From contig CACOWO010000002.1 in assembly GCA_902630925.1 (NCBI GenBank), forward strand, positions 55,445 through 119,444: DNA of 64,000 nt. The letters run 5' to 3'. The notes under the pieces were generated by a model that searched no databases, was not told where the DNA came from, and was given only the letters and a program-made list of their open reading frames with translations. Within the stretch, counting starts at the first letter, position 1; the number at the start of each line of letters is the position of its first letter. Shown one piece after another: positions 40,979 through 51,671 of this stretch. The stretch is from an uncultured Pelagibacteraceae bacterium (lineage in GTDB: Bacteria > Pseudomonadota > Alphaproteobacteria > Pelagibacterales > Pelagibacteraceae). The position numbers and the translations under genes were made by a program.

Positions 40979-41569
40979 TTAAATAGAGCCTTTTGTCGAA
41001 GGTATTGAGTTTTTAATTCTTTTATCTATCGCTAATGCATCTTTTAATGATCTTGCTAAACCTTTGTAACAAGACTCAATTTTGTGGTGGCTATTTTCAC
41101 CATAAATATTTTCTATGTGTAAAGTAACTCCGGCAGATTGGGAAAATGCTTGAAACCATTCTTTAAACAATTCTGTATCCATCTCACCAAGTTTCTCAAC
41201 CGGTAAATTAACTTTCCAAATCAAATAAGGTCTATTGGACACATCTATTGAAACTCTGCTTAAAGTTTCATCCATTGGTATCATTGTTGATGCGTATCTT
41301 GTAATTCCTTTTCGATTGCCAGCAGCTTTTTTTATAGCTTCACCTATAGCTATACCTGTGTCTTCTGTAGTATGATGTAAATCAATGTGGGTATCGCCTT
41401 TTGCATTTACTTCTAAATCAATTAAAGAATGTTTGGACAGTTGTTCTAACATATGGTCAAGAAAACCTATTCCAGTTTTTATTTTATATTTACCCTTACC
41501 GTCTAAATTTACAGAAACAGAAATACTGGTTTCTTTTGTTTTTCTACTAATTTTTGCTTTTCTCGCCAT
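40979..41569 (-). CDS. hisB: Imidazoleglycerol-phosphate dehydratase
   Basis: [28 protein letters not shown]. Confidence 0.97.
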   Translation of the reverse strand: MARKAKISRKTKETSISVSVNLDGKGKYKIKTGIGFLDHMLEQLSKHSLIDLEVNAKGDTHIDLHHTTEDTGIAIGEAIKKAAGNRKGITRYASTMIPMDETLSRVSIDVSNRPYLIWKVNLPVEKLGEMDTELFKEWFQAFSQSAGVTLHIENIYGENSHHKIESCYKGLARSLKDALAIDKRIKNSIPSTKGSI

Positions 41570-41671
41570 AAATTAACTCTGGTTTATCTTTGATATATAT
41601 ATAATCGGTCATTTTATCAATAAATCAGATTTACTATTGAAGATCTTGAATTAATCTCCACATATAACATT

Positions 41672-42211
41672 ATGAATACAGCTGAAAAGTGGCATGGAAC
41701 AACTATTGTCTTGCTTCGAAAAAATGGTGAAACTGTTGTTGCTGGAGACGGTCAAGTTAGTTTAGGTAATACAGTTTTAAAAAGCAAAGCTAAAAAGGTA
41801 AGAAAAATTGAAAGCAGAGGAGTAATTGCGGGATTTGCTGGATCAACAGCCGATGCTCTGACACTATTTGAAAGGCTAGAGGCTAAACTTGAAAAACATG
41901 CAGGTAATTTACAAAGAGCAGCAGTGGAGTTAGCAAAAGATTGGAGAAGTGATAAATTTTTAAGAAGATTAGAGGCATTAATGGCAGTAGCAGATAAAAA
42001 ACATAGTTTTATAATTTCTGGAACAGGAGATGTTTTAGAACCAGAAGATGGAATAATTGGGATTGGATCAGGTGGAAATTACGCCCTTGCGGCAGCTAAA
42101 GTTTTAGCTGAAACTGATATGAGTGCTGAAGATGTAGCGAGAAAATCTATTAAAGTTGCTTCAGATATATGTGTATTTACTAATAACAACGTTACAGTGG
42201 AAAAAGTTTAA
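41672..42211 (+). CDS. hslV: ATP-dependent protease subunit HslV
   Basis: [29 protein letters not shown]. Confidence 0.97.
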   Translation: MNTAEKWHGTTIVLLRKNGETVVAGDGQVSLGNTVLKSKAKKVRKIESRGVIAGFAGSTADALTLFERLEAKLEKHAGNLQRAAVELAKDWRSDKFLRRLEALMAVADKKHSFIISGTGDVLEPEDGIIGIGSGGNYALAAAKVLAETDMSAEDVARKSIKVASDICVFTNNNVTVEKV

Positions 42212-42212
42212 T

Positions 42213-43586
42213 ATGGCACCGACTAATAAAGTTACAAATTTAAAGGTAGTGAAAAAAGATAGAGATACTTCCAAGGTTAGTGCTTTATCTCCAAGGGAAA
42301 TAGTTTCTGAATTAGATAGGTACGTAATTGGTCAAAAAGAAGCAAAAAAAGCTGTAGCAGTTGCATTAAGGAATAGATGGAGAAGACAAGCGCTTTCAGA
42401 TGAGATGAGAGACGAAGTTCTCCCAAAAAATATTTTAATGATTGGGCCAACAGGTGTTGGTAAAACTGAAATTTCTAGAAGACTTTCAAAATTGGCGGAG
42501 GCTCCTTTTATAAAAGTTGAAGCTACCAGATTTACGGAAGTAGGTTACGTAGGAAGAGATGTAGAGCAAATTATAAGAGATTTAATTGAAATTGCTATAG
42601 CAATGGAGAGAGAGAAAAAAAGAAAAGAAGTCAAAGCTAAGGCAGAGTTAAAAGCAGAAGAAAAAGTATTAGATGCACTTGTTGGTAATAAAGCGAGTGT
42701 TGCTACACGAGAGAGCTTTAGAAAAAGATTAAGGACAGGTGATTTAGATAACAATGAAATTGAAATAGAAGTTCAAAATTCTTCTAATCCACTTCAAAGT
42801 TTTGAAATACCTGGAATGCCTGGTGGAAATGTTGGAATGGTAAATTTAGGAGATATTTTAGGTAAATCCATGGGTGGTAAAAAGGGTAAAAAGAAAAAAA
42901 TGACGGTAAAAGAATCCCACGATATTTTAGTTGCTCAAGAGTCAGACAAAATGATCGAGGAGGACAAAATAATTACTGAAGCAAAAAAGGCAACAGAGGA
43001 AAACGGAATAGTTTTCTTGGATGAGATTGATAAAGTTTCTGCAAGAAGCGACAGGGTTGGAGGTGACGTTTCAAGAGAAGGTGTTCAGAGAGACCTTTTA
43101 CCTCTTATAGAGGGAACAACAGTAAGCACTAAGCACGGCCCTATTAAAACTGATCATATTTTATTTATCGCTTCAGGAGCATTTCAATTAGCCAAACCCT
43201 CAGATTTATTGCCAGAATTGCAAGGTAGATTGCCAATAAGAGTTGAGTTGGATGCACTTAAAGAAGAAGATTTCAAAAGGATTCTTAAAGAACCCGATAA
43301 CAGTTTGATAAAACAATATAAAGAATTATTAAAAACTGAAAATGTAACTCTTGAGTTCACAGATAATGGAATTGATATGCTTGCTAAAATCTCAGCAGAA
43401 GTAAATTCATCTGTTGAGAATATAGGTGCCAGAAGACTTCATACTATAATTGAAAAAGTATTAGATGATATTAGCTTCAATGCAACTGATAGAGCAGGAG
43501 AAACAATCACTGTCGATGAAAAATATGTGCAAGATAATTTAGGTAACTTAGTAAAAGATACTGATTTATCAAAGTTTATATTATAA
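42213..43586 (+). CDS. hslU: ATP-dependent protease ATPase HslU
   Basis: [33 protein letters not shown]; start set at MAPTNK just after hslV stop. Confidence 0.97.
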   Translation: MAPTNKVTNLKVVKKDRDTSKVSALSPREIVSELDRYVIGQKEAKKAVAVALRNRWRRQALSDEMRDEVLPKNILMIGPTGVGKTEISRRLSKLAEAPFIKVEATRFTEVGYVGRDVEQIIRDLIEIAIAMEREKKRKEVKAKAELKAEEKVLDALVGNKASVATRESFRKRLRTGDLDNNEIEIEVQNSSNPLQSFEIPGMPGGNVGMVNLGDILGKSMGGKKGKKKKMTVKESHDILVAQESDKMIEEDKIITEAKKATEENGIVFLDEIDKVSARSDRVGGDVSREGVQRDLLPLIEGTTVSTKHGPIKTDHILFIASGAFQLAKPSDLLPELQGRLPIRVELDALKEEDFKRILKEPDNSLIKQYKELLKTENVTLEFTDNGIDMLAKISAEVNSSVENIGARRLHTIIEKVLDDISFNATDRAGETITVDEKYVQDNLGNLVKDTDLSKFIL

Positions 43587-44000
43587 ATTTTTTAGCTTAA
43601 TTATTATTGCTCCAGCACCACCATCTTTATTTTCAGCATCATTAATAGAAATAATAAATTTATTTAAATCTGAATTAGTTTTTATAAACTCAGGAACAGA
43701 ATATTTTAATTTGCCTAAATCCTTTGATACATAAGTATCAACTTCATTTGTTGAATGAATACCTTTTCCAGTAATAAGTAATAACTCTTTGAATTTATTT
43801 TTCACACAATATTCTATAATTGATTTAACTTTTTTATTTGCTTCATCTAACGAAAAACCATGTAAATCAAATTTATAACGATACCTATTTTGCTTATTTT
43901 TAGAAGTGACTTTTTCTTTATCGAATATGTCCGATGGGTCTTTTATATAATTTTCCCAAGTTTCTTTATCTTGTTGATTAAGTTCTTTCTTTTTTATCAC
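43581..44000 (-). CDS. Smr-domain protein
   Basis: [15 protein letters not shown]...[11 protein letters not shown]...[11 protein letters not shown]. Confidence 0.92.
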   Translation of the reverse strand: MIKKKELNQQDKETWENYIKDPSDIFDKEKVTSKNKQNRYRYKFDLHGFSLDEANKKVKSIIEYCVKNKFKELLLITGKGIHSTNEVDTYVSKDLGKLKYSVPEFIKTNSDLNKFIISINDAENKDGGAGAIIIKLKNL

Positions 44001-44599
44001 TTGCTGATAATTTCAGACAAATACCAATTAAGATCTTTTTGATTTATATTTCTAGTAAACTTCCAACTATCAGTAACGAACTTAATTTTATCAGGATTTC
44101 CCTCAATTATTTTATCATCTTTGTCTTTTTTGACAGAGATAACCTCTGCAACAAATTTAACAGTTGCAAATAAATTGTTACTAATTTTTTCATATTTTTC
44201 TACAGAAGACTCCTTTACACCAATAAATGTAAATTCAGATTTTATACCATCTTTATTCCTAGACTTTATAGCCTCTGAAAAATTTGAAAACATATTTGAC
44301 GAAAGTAAACTTTTTAATTTAATCAGATCCCCGGTTGCAAAAGAGGTTAATATGCTTTCATAAGCAATTTCAGCACCTCTAAGAAATTCTTTTTTATCTT
44401 TACCTTCTAAAGTATCTAAATTTCGTTTTACTGGCTTCGATTCATTTTTCGGTATGTTAAATTCTTTTTCTGCAAAACCTGGATATACTTTTGACTCATG
44501 GCCAGTTTTTCTCCCTAGTATGCTTCGAAGTCGCAAAATAATAAATCCTGCGATCATACCTAATAAAATAATATCTATATAGCCAAAACTATTACTCAT
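43997..44599 (-). CDS. Tim44-domain membrane-associated protein
   Basis: N-terminal TM YIDIILLGMIAGFIILRLRSILG and Tim44-like domain; start moved to MSNSFGY. Confidence 0.85.
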   Translation of the reverse strand: MSNSFGYIDIILLGMIAGFIILRLRSILGRKTGHESKVYPGFAEKEFNIPKNESKPVKRNLDTLEGKDKKEFLRGAEIAYESILTSFATGDLIKLKSLLSSNMFSNFSEAIKSRNKDGIKSEFTFIGVKESSVEKYEKISNNLFATVKFVAEVISVKKDKDDKIIEGNPDKIKFVTDSWKFTRNINQKDLNWYLSEIISK

Positions 44600-44643
44600 A
44601 ATTTGATAAATATACATTAATCATATATTTTTGTATCAGACAA

Positions 44644-45066
44644 ATGAACCCATTTTTTATAATATTTATTGGGATACCAGCCCTTGAAATATTCCTATTA
44701 ATTAAAATAGGAGAGAAGATAGGTGCATTAAATACCGTCTCTCTAATTTTCCTAACTGCATTAATCGGTGTCTATTTTGCAAGATTACAAGGGATAAAGA
44801 CATTAAAGTCAGGAATGGTAAATTTATACCAAAATAAGATGCCAATTTACGAAATTGTGTCAGGAGCATCTATAGCAATGGCAGCATTATTACTTATCGT
44901 GCCGGGTTTCTTTACAGATTTCGTTGGGTTTTTATTACTGGTTCCCTTTACCAGAAAGATTTTATTTGCTCTTATATTTAAAAATAAACCAAAATCTCAT
45001 ACAACAAATCACAGTGAAACCATTGATGGTGAAATAATAGATAACAAAAAAAAAGATGAGCTATAA
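44644..45066 (+). CDS. FxsA-family membrane protein
   Basis: IFIGIPALEIFLLIKIGEKIGALNTVSLIFLTALIGVYFARLQG. Confidence 0.88.
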   Translation: MNPFFIIFIGIPALEIFLLIKIGEKIGALNTVSLIFLTALIGVYFARLQGIKTLKSGMVNLYQNKMPIYEIVSGASIAMAALLLIVPGFFTDFVGFLLLVPFTRKILFALIFKNKPKSHTTNHSETIDGEIIDNKKKDEL

Positions 45067-45475
45067 AATTATTGGTAAGTATATTAAAGATTTAAAATTT
45101 AATATTCCTAATCCAAAAGTGTTTTTTCTTCTTTCAAAAGATATATCTAACTATAAAATAAATATTGATATTAATAGTATTCAAGTAAAACAAAACATAA
45201 TAGAAGTTTTAACTAGTTTAAGCCTTACACCAAACAACAATAACTTTGAAAAAATTGAAACTAAAATAATTTATTCAACCATAGTTGAGATAAATAGTGA
45301 AAAAACTCTTAAAGAAGAAATGGAAAAGATAATTCTTATAAAAGTGCCAAACGAAATTTATTCAGAGCTTAGACAAATATTCGTCTTTTTATTTGAAAAT
45401 TCAGGTTTCAAAGATGTCAAAATAAATGAAACTATAGATTTTGAAAAATTATATAAAATGAAAAAAACTCAATAA
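45056..45475 (+). CDS. secB: Protein-export chaperone SecB (divergent)
   Basis: GKYIKDLKFNIPNP...N-terminal signature; next to fxsA/dnaQ as in alphaproteobacteria. Confidence 0.75.
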   Translation: MSYKIIGKYIKDLKFNIPNPKVFFLLSKDISNYKINIDINSIQVKQNIIEVLTSLSLTPNNNNFEKIETKIIYSTIVEINSEKTLKEEMEKIILIKVPNEIYSELRQIFVFLFENSGFKDVKINETIDFEKLYKMKKTQ

Positions 45476-46128
45476 AAATTTTTTTTTAATTCTGATTTTA
45501 AAAAATCTTTATGTTTTTTAATTTCCTCATCTGAAATTTTTAAGATTGTCTTACAATAGTCTTTTGTTTTGCTAATGCTTTGCTCTGAAATATTATTTGT
45601 CAAATTAAATTTTGGTTCTTTTACATCAAGTAAATTAATATAAACTTCTCTTAGTAATTCACAATCTAATAGTGCATTATGCTTTGTCCTTCGAGAAAGA
45701 TCTACACTAAATTTTTTACATAAAGCATCTAAAGAATTTGACGTTCCTGGAAATTTGTTTCTAGCTATTTCTAAAGTATCAACAACAGATATCTTGTCTA
45801 TTTTACTTTTTTTAATTAATCCTAATTCTCCATCCAAGAAACTTAGATCAAATGGTGCATTATGTATAATAATTTTTTTGTCCCTAATAAAATCGAGAAA
45901 TTCATCGGCAATCATGTCAAAAGTTTCCTTATCTTTTAAGAATTCTTCAGAAAATCCGTGAACTTTAAAAGCTTCGTTTGGCATATTCCTTTTTGGATTA
46001 ATCAATTTATGAAAAACATTTCCGGTGGGGATCAGATCTTTTGTTTCAATACAAGCTATTTCAACAATTTTATGTCCCTCTTTAAACGATAAGCCCGTAG
46101 TTTCTGTGTCTAAAAAAACTTCATTCAT
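45469..46128 (-). CDS. dnaQ: DNA polymerase III epsilon subunit
   Basis: EVFLDTETTGLSFKEGHKIVEIACIE, IHNAPFDLSFLD. Confidence 0.95.
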   Translation of the reverse strand: MNEVFLDTETTGLSFKEGHKIVEIACIETKDLIPTGNVFHKLINPKRNMPNEAFKVHGFSEEFLKDKETFDMIADEFLDFIRDKKIIIHNAPFDLSFLDGELGLIKKSKIDKISVVDTLEIARNKFPGTSNSLDALCKKFSVDLSRRTKHNALLDCELLREVYINLLDVKEPKFNLTNNISEQSISKTKDYCKTILKISDEEIKKHKDFLKSELKKNFY

Positions 46129-46687
46129 ATTTAGAGATTATAGTATAAAGTTTTTTTTTTAAAATCTTTAAATCTTTTTCATTCACAACTACATAATCGC
46201 AAAATCTAATTTTTTTTTTTTCATTCATTTGTTTTTTGTTAAGTAATGTAAATAATTTTTTTTCACCATTTTTTGACTTAAAACGTTTTAATCTCAATGC
46301 TTTTTTAGACTTTATAAAGATTATGATATTAAAAAATTTCATAAGCTTGCTCTCAATTAATAGTGGTATTTCGTAAAAAAGAATTTTTTTATTTTTATTC
46401 TTTGAAGTAAATTCTTTCATCTTTTTTCTTACTAATGGATGAATTATTTTTTCAAGTTTTTTTAAATTATCTCTCTTTTTATGAATTAATTTTTTAATCG
46501 ATTTTTTTATTTGATTATTATTTTCAATTTTGAACTTTTTACTTATATAAGATTTAAAGCTTTTCTTCTTGTAAAGTTCTAAAACAGCTCTATCGGCACT
46601 AAATAACGGTCCACGTTTGTAAGACAAAATTTTGCTAGCTGTAGTTTTGCCTGACGCTAGAGAGCCTGTAATACCAACTTTTATCAT
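46121..46687 (-). CDS. coaE: Dephospho-CoA kinase
   Basis: KVGITGSLASGKTTASKIL; FSADRAVLELY. Confidence 0.9.
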   Translation of the reverse strand: MIKVGITGSLASGKTTASKILSYKRGPLFSADRAVLELYKKKSFKSYISKKFKIENNNQIKKSIKKLIHKKRDNLKKLEKIIHPLVRKKMKEFTSKNKNKKILFYEIPLLIESKLMKFFNIIIFIKSKKALRLKRFKSKNGEKKLFTLLNKKQMNEKKKIRFCDYVVVNEKDLKILKKKLYTIISKYE

Positions 46688-47505
46688 TTAAGCTTTGATT
46701 TTAGTAATTCTATCAATGTTTCATCTATCTCGGGGTTTATCTTGTTCCATAGGTAAAACGATTTTTGCCCTTGATAAATGAACATATCTAAACCATTAAA
46801 AACTTTTTTTCCCTCTTCTTTTAAGTATTTAAATGTCTTGGTTTCTAAAGGGTTATATATTGTGTCTATATATATAACTTCATTTCTTGTGTTTAGAAAA
46901 TTAAATTTAAAATCCTCTCCATTCTTTAGACCCAAACTTGTAGCGTTGATAATTATATCAAAATTTTGAACTTCTGACTCAAGTTTTTCCCAAGGAATTA
47001 TATTTAAATTTTTAAATTTTTTCTTTAAAAAAATACATTTTTCACTTGTTCTATTAGTGATTGAGATGTTTTTGATCCCAGATTTTTGAACAGAAAAAAT
47101 TACAGAAGGTGAAACTCCTCCCGCACCAATTACTAAAACTCTTTTATTTAAATTATTATCTATTTCTTTTAAATAAGCGGCTTGGAGTCCAAATACATCA
47201 GTATTCTCGCCAATTAAGGTTTTTTCTTGATCCAGAAGCAAAGTATTAACTGATCCTGTTAATTCAGCATCATTAACAACCTTATCTAGGTAATTAATAA
47301 TTATTTGTTTAAATGGAAGAGTTACATTGAGGCCGGAATAAGTTCCTTTTTTAATTTCTTTTATAACCTTAGGTAACTCGTCACTTGTTGTTGCAATAAT
47401 GGAATAATCAGCATCGATATTATATTTCTTAAACCAATAATTATGTAAGACAGGGGATAGGGAGTGTTTGATAGGGTTGCCTATTATTCCAAAAAATTTT
47501 TTCAT
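46684..47505 (-). CDS. aroE: Shikimate dehydrogenase
   Basis: GIIGNPIKHSLSPVLHNYWF, GLNVTLPFKQ. Confidence 0.96.
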   Translation of the reverse strand: MKKFFGIIGNPIKHSLSPVLHNYWFKKYNIDADYSIIATTSDELPKVIKEIKKGTYSGLNVTLPFKQIIINYLDKVVNDAELTGSVNTLLLDQEKTLIGENTDVFGLQAAYLKEIDNNLNKRVLVIGAGGVSPSVIFSVQKSGIKNISITNRTSEKCIFLKKKFKNLNIIPWEKLESEVQNFDIIINATSLGLKNGEDFKFNFLNTRNEVIYIDTIYNPLETKTFKYLKEEGKKVFNGLDMFIYQGQKSFYLWNKINPEIDETLIELLKSKLK

Positions 47506-48086
47506 TTATTAAATTGTCCAATGTACTTGCTGATTTGTTTTACAGGTAATCCCATGATCGAATCTTTATCACCTTTAATATACTCGAAAAGCTCTAAACC
47601 ATCTGCTTCTATTTGATAAACACCGTAAGCAAGTAAAATTCTGGTTTCTATCTTTTCTAAATATGTTGATAATTCGTTGTCGGTTAGATTCTTCATTTTA
47701 AGCTCTGATGTTTCTGAATAATTCCATACCATTGAACCGTTTTTAGAAATACAAACCGAACTAATTAAATGATGTTTAGAGTTATTTAGTTTTTTTAAAA
47801 TAATGAAAGCTTCCTCTCTTGTATTTGGTTTGTTAATTAATTCATTATTTAAAGATATTACACTATCAGCACCTAGGACGAGTCTATCAGGGTTTTTGCT
47901 ACTTACCTTGATAGATTTAATTTCTGCTAGGTTTTTTGAAATTATTAATGGGTCTGCTCCCTCTGCTATTAAAGATTCTTTTACTTCATCTTCGTCTACA
48001 TTTGATATAATAACTTCACTATCAATTTTATACTTATCTAATATCTTTTTTCTTACCCCGCTTTTAGATGCTAATATAATTTTCAT
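47502..48086 (-). CDS. maf: Maf-family nucleotide pyrophosphatase
   Basis: IILASKSGVRKKIL...GADSVISLN. Confidence 0.93.
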   Translation of the reverse strand: MKIILASKSGVRKKILDKYKIDSEVIISNVDEDEVKESLIAEGADPLIISKNLAEIKSIKVSSKNPDRLVLGADSVISLNNELINKPNTREEAFIILKKLNNSKHHLISSVCISKNGSMVWNYSETSELKMKNLTDNELSTYLEKIETRILLAYGVYQIEADGLELFEYIKGDKDSIMGLPVKQISKYIGQFNK

Positions 48087-48901
48087 TGATTTTTTTTTAT
48101 TTCTATAATTTTTAGTATCGATGCAGCAGTTTCTTCTACAGATCTTCGGGTAACATCAATAATTGGCCAATTATTTTTTTTAAATAACTTTTTAGAATTT
48201 TCGACTTCTTTTTGAATTGATTCCAAATCTATGTACTCTCTTTGATTTTGATCTTTCATAAGTGCAACACGATTGCGCCTTATATCTGATAATCTTTTTG
48301 GATCAGCAATAAGTCCTACAATGCAAGAGGTTTTATTTGATTTTAAATCTTCTGGAACTTTCTGATCTAGAACTAACGGTATATTAACTGTCTTAAACCC
48401 TCTATTAGCTAAGTAAATAGAAGTAGGGGTTTTACTTGTTCTACTAACACCAAGTAAAACAACGTCAGCACTATTTATATCGTCAACTTTTTTTCCATCG
48501 TCATGTGACATGGTGAACTGAATAGCTTCAATTCGTTTATAATACTCATCATCAAGCACATGTTGTGCACTAGGTTTATGTATAGCTTTCTGATTTAAAA
48601 GTTTTGAAAAACTTAAAATTAGATTCCCTAAAACTCCAAAGCACGGAACTGAATTTTTATCACTTTGACTAGCAAGGTACTTGGCTAACTTAGTTTCTAC
48701 AATAGTGTAAAGTATTATAGCGTTTTCAATTTGAGTACACTCCTTAATTATTTTATCAATTTGGTGCTCGGTTCTTATAAAAGCAAATTCTTTCTTTTCA
48801 TAATCAAAGTTTGCAAACTGTGACTTTAACGATAAAAAAATTCTATCCAAGGTTTCACCGGTAGAATCAGACACAAGATATACATTGTATTTTTCGTTCA
48901 T
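48083..48901 (-). CDS. Pyruvate,phosphate dikinase/PEP synthase regulatory protein (PPSR; DUF299/RP001 homologue)
   Basis: NVYLVSDSTGETLDRIFLSLKSQF...VLLGVSRTSKTPTSIYLANRG. Confidence 0.93.
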   Translation of the reverse strand: MNEKYNVYLVSDSTGETLDRIFLSLKSQFANFDYEKKEFAFIRTEHQIDKIIKECTQIENAIILYTIVETKLAKYLASQSDKNSVPCFGVLGNLILSFSKLLNQKAIHKPSAQHVLDDEYYKRIEAIQFTMSHDDGKKVDDINSADVVLLGVSRTSKTPTSIYLANRGFKTVNIPLVLDQKVPEDLKSNKTSCIVGLIADPKRLSDIRRNRVALMKDQNQREYIDLESIQKEVENSKKLFKKNNWPIIDVTRRSVEETAASILKIIEIKKNQ

Positions 48902-49173
48902 ATAATTGTTAATAAAGTATTAATTAATCTAAGTTTTACATATTTATTAGAGACTTAAAAAAAATAGTTAACATTAATTAACACAATTTAAACATGTTAT
49001 TGATTGTTGATAATAATGTTTTTTTAATGTTTATAAAATGATTAAAAACAAAAAAAATAGATAAAACTTGTGAAACATATTAACCGCAGAATGTATAAAA
49101 CTTGTAAAATTCGTTATATAACTAATTAACAGGGTCTAGAGCGTTTAATACACTTATAAACTTATAATATTTA
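48902..49173. other. Putative chromosomal replication origin (oriC)
   Basis: 272-bp AT-rich gap between PPSR/RP001 homologue and hemE, the known oriC position in Rickettsia and Caulobacter; three TTATNAACA motifs; divergent flanking genes. Confidence 0.7.
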
Positions 49174-50178
49174 ATGAGTAATATTAAAAAAATTTTGATT
49201 GATAAAAAGATTTGTAAATCTGTCTGGTTCATGAGACAAGCAGGACGTTATCTCCCTGAATTTAAAGAAATTAGAAAAAAGAACCAAGACTTCATCCAAC
49301 TTTGTTTAAATAGTAAATTAAGCTCAGAAATAACCTTACAACCTTTAAAAAGGTTTGACTTAGACTCAGCAATAATATTTTCAGATATTTTAATGGTTCC
49401 TTACGCCTTAGGTCAAAAAGTAGAGTTTGTTAAAGATCAAGGGCCAATCTTAGAGGATTTTAATTTTAAAAAATTTGTAAATAATGATAAAACTACTTTT
49501 ACTCAAAAACTACATCCTGTTTACAAAGCTATCGAAATTACAAGAAAAAAATTAGAAAGGGAAAAATCTTTAATTTCTTTTGTAGGAGCTCCTTGGACAT
49601 TATTTATTTATATGATGGGAGTAAAGGTTAATAAAAAAGAAGTTGATTTAAATAGAATAACAAAAAAAGATTCTGAAGTTAAGTTGATTTTAAATAAATT
49701 ACATGAATATCTTTGCGTGCACATAGAAAATCAAATAAATGCAGGCGCTGATGTAGTCCAGGTATTTGACTCTTGGGCTGGTTTATTGTCGCCAAAAGAT
49801 TTACCAAATTACTGCTACATACCAAATTTAAAAATAGTAGAGTTCTGCAAAAAAAAGAAAATCCCAATCATTTGTTTCCCAAGAGGTATTAAAGATAAAT
49901 ATAAAGAATTTAATGATGTAGTGAAACCGGATGGATTAAATATTGATTATAGTATTGATCCTCTGTGGGCTATAAAGAATCTTAAGAATACTATTATTCA
50001 AGGGGGTCTAGATCCCAAAAATCTATTATCATCAGAACAAAAAATGATTCAAGAAGCGAAAAAATATTTAGACGCATTTAGAGGATTACCTTATATTTTT
50101 AATTTAGGACATGGTATGTTACCTCAAACGGATCCAGATCAAGTAAAGAAATTATTGAAGTTTTTTAGGGAATACTAA
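49174..50178 (+). CDS. hemE: Uroporphyrinogen decarboxylase
   Basis: VWFMRQAGRYLPEFKEIR; QGGLDP; NLGHGMLPQT. Confidence 0.97.
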   Translation: MSNIKKILIDKKICKSVWFMRQAGRYLPEFKEIRKKNQDFIQLCLNSKLSSEITLQPLKRFDLDSAIIFSDILMVPYALGQKVEFVKDQGPILEDFNFKKFVNNDKTTFTQKLHPVYKAIEITRKKLEREKSLISFVGAPWTLFIYMMGVKVNKKEVDLNRITKKDSEVKLILNKLHEYLCVHIENQINAGADVVQVFDSWAGLLSPKDLPNYCYIPNLKIVEFCKKKKIPIICFPRGIKDKYKEFNDVVKPDGLNIDYSIDPLWAIKNLKNTIIQGGLDPKNLLSSEQKMIQEAKKYLDAFRGLPYIFNLGHGMLPQTDPDQVKKLLKFFREY

Positions 50179-51171
50179 ATGAAAGATGATCATCCAAAAA
50201 TAAATTTTGGTAAAAAAGGCATATTATTAATTAATCTTGGAACCCCAGACTCAACAGGTTGGTGGGATATAAGAAAATATTTAAAAGAATTTTTATCCGA
50301 TAAAAGAGTAATAGAAGTTAATCCTTTTATATGGCAAATCATTCTGAACTTATTCATTCTTACTTTAAGACCATCAAAAACAGCTCATGCATATAAAAAA
50401 ATTTGGAGAAAAGAAACAAACGAATCTCCACTCCTTTACTACACTAGAACCCAGGCTGAAAAATTAAAAAATAAAATTGGAAATGAAAAAATAATTGTCG
50501 ATTTTGCAATGAGATATGGAAACCCTAGTATTAAATCAAAACTAAACCATCTTAAAAATCAAGGATGTGAAAATATAACTATTCTTCCCCTCTACCCACA
50601 GTATGCAGCAGCGACAACAGCAACTGTTTGCGATGAGGTTTATAGATCATTGATGGGCATGAGATGGCAACCTAGTTTACAAATTATTCCACATTATGAA
50701 AGTGAGCCGATCTATATTGAGGCTTTAATAAATAGTATTAAAAGAAAAATAGAAAGTATTTCTTGGAAACCAGACTTAATTATATCTTCCTACCACGGTA
50801 TCCCAAAGAAATACTTTGACAAAGGCGACCCGTATCATTGTTATTGTCATAAAACTACTAGACTAATGAAAGAGAAGTTCAATCAAATAGATATTCAGAC
50901 AACTTTTCAATCAAGGTTTGGTCCTCAAGAATGGCTTACACCTTATACTGACAAGACACTAGAAGACTTACCAGATAAAGGAATTAAAAATTTATTAGTA
51001 ATTTGTCCAGGATTTGCATCAGACTGCGTGGAAACTTTAGAGGAAATTAATATTCAAGGAAGAGAAAGCTTTCTAAGCAAAGGTGGTAAGAATTTTGACC
51101 TCATCCCATGTCTTAATGATAATCCAGACCATATTAATCTATTTGAAAAATTAATAAAAAAATATATTTAA
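50179..51171 (+). CDS. hemH: Ferrochelatase
   Basis: GILLINLGTPDS; SYHGIPKKYFDKGDPY; QSRFGPQEWLTPYT. Confidence 0.97.
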   Translation: MKDDHPKINFGKKGILLINLGTPDSTGWWDIRKYLKEFLSDKRVIEVNPFIWQIILNLFILTLRPSKTAHAYKKIWRKETNESPLLYYTRTQAEKLKNKIGNEKIIVDFAMRYGNPSIKSKLNHLKNQGCENITILPLYPQYAAATTATVCDEVYRSLMGMRWQPSLQIIPHYESEPIYIEALINSIKRKIESISWKPDLIISSYHGIPKKYFDKGDPYHCYCHKTTRLMKEKFNQIDIQTTFQSRFGPQEWLTPYTDKTLEDLPDKGIKNLLVICPGFASDCVETLEEINIQGRESFLSKGGKNFDLIPCLNDNPDHINLFEKLIKKYI

Positions 51172-51173
51172 TA

Positions 51174-51605
51174 ATGAATTATTATCTTTTATTTAAATCA
51201 TTACACTTAATAGCGGTTATTTCTTGGATGGCAGGATTATTATATTTACCAAGAATATTTGTTTACCATGCAGAAGCCGATCACGACTCTCAAAAAAAAG
51301 TATTTAAAATAATGGAGCGAAAACTTTATAATTATATAATGATGCCGGCCATGTTGCTTTCTTGGCTTTTTGGTTTATTGTTGATTCATAGTATTGGATT
51401 AGACGTTCTCTCGGAGCTATGGATGCAAATTAAAGCTGTGTTGGTTGTAATTTTAACTTATTATCATTTCATTCTTGGCAAATATCTTGGAAAATTTGCG
51501 GTAGATATTAATACTAAAAGTTCAAAGTTTTTTAGAATAATCAACGAAATTCCCACAATTATACTTATTGTTGTTGTATTTGTTGTTATTTTTAAGCCAT
51601 TATAA
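51174..51605 (+). CDS. hemJ: Protoporphyrinogen oxidase HemJ
   Basis: KSLHLIAVISWMAGLLYLPRIFVYH; next to hemE/hemH. Confidence 0.92.
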   Translation: MNYYLLFKSLHLIAVISWMAGLLYLPRIFVYHAEADHDSQKKVFKIMERKLYNYIMMPAMLLSWLFGLLLIHSIGLDVLSELWMQIKAVLVVILTYYHFILGKYLGKFAVDINTKSSKFFRIINEIPTIILIVVVFVVIFKPL

Positions 51606-51671
51606 AATGTCTTGAATTTTTTTTAAAAAGTCATATATTTTAAAAACTTTCCTATTAATCAATAATATTCC

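Noticed and set aside
41645-41680. Possible RpoH promoter for hslV (CTTGAA near 41646)
   Set aside because: The -35 is perfect but no acceptable CCCCATNT-like -10 exists at correct spacing before the ATG.
48968-48982. CtrA-like site TTAA-N6-TTAAC in the origin
   Set aside because: Spacing is 6 rather than the usual 7, and such AT-rich strings are expected by chance here; only weak support.
51606-51671. CTTGAA...CATAT upstream of rho as a heat-shock promoter
   Set aside because: Spacer 12 and poor -10 context; region is nearly pure A/T.
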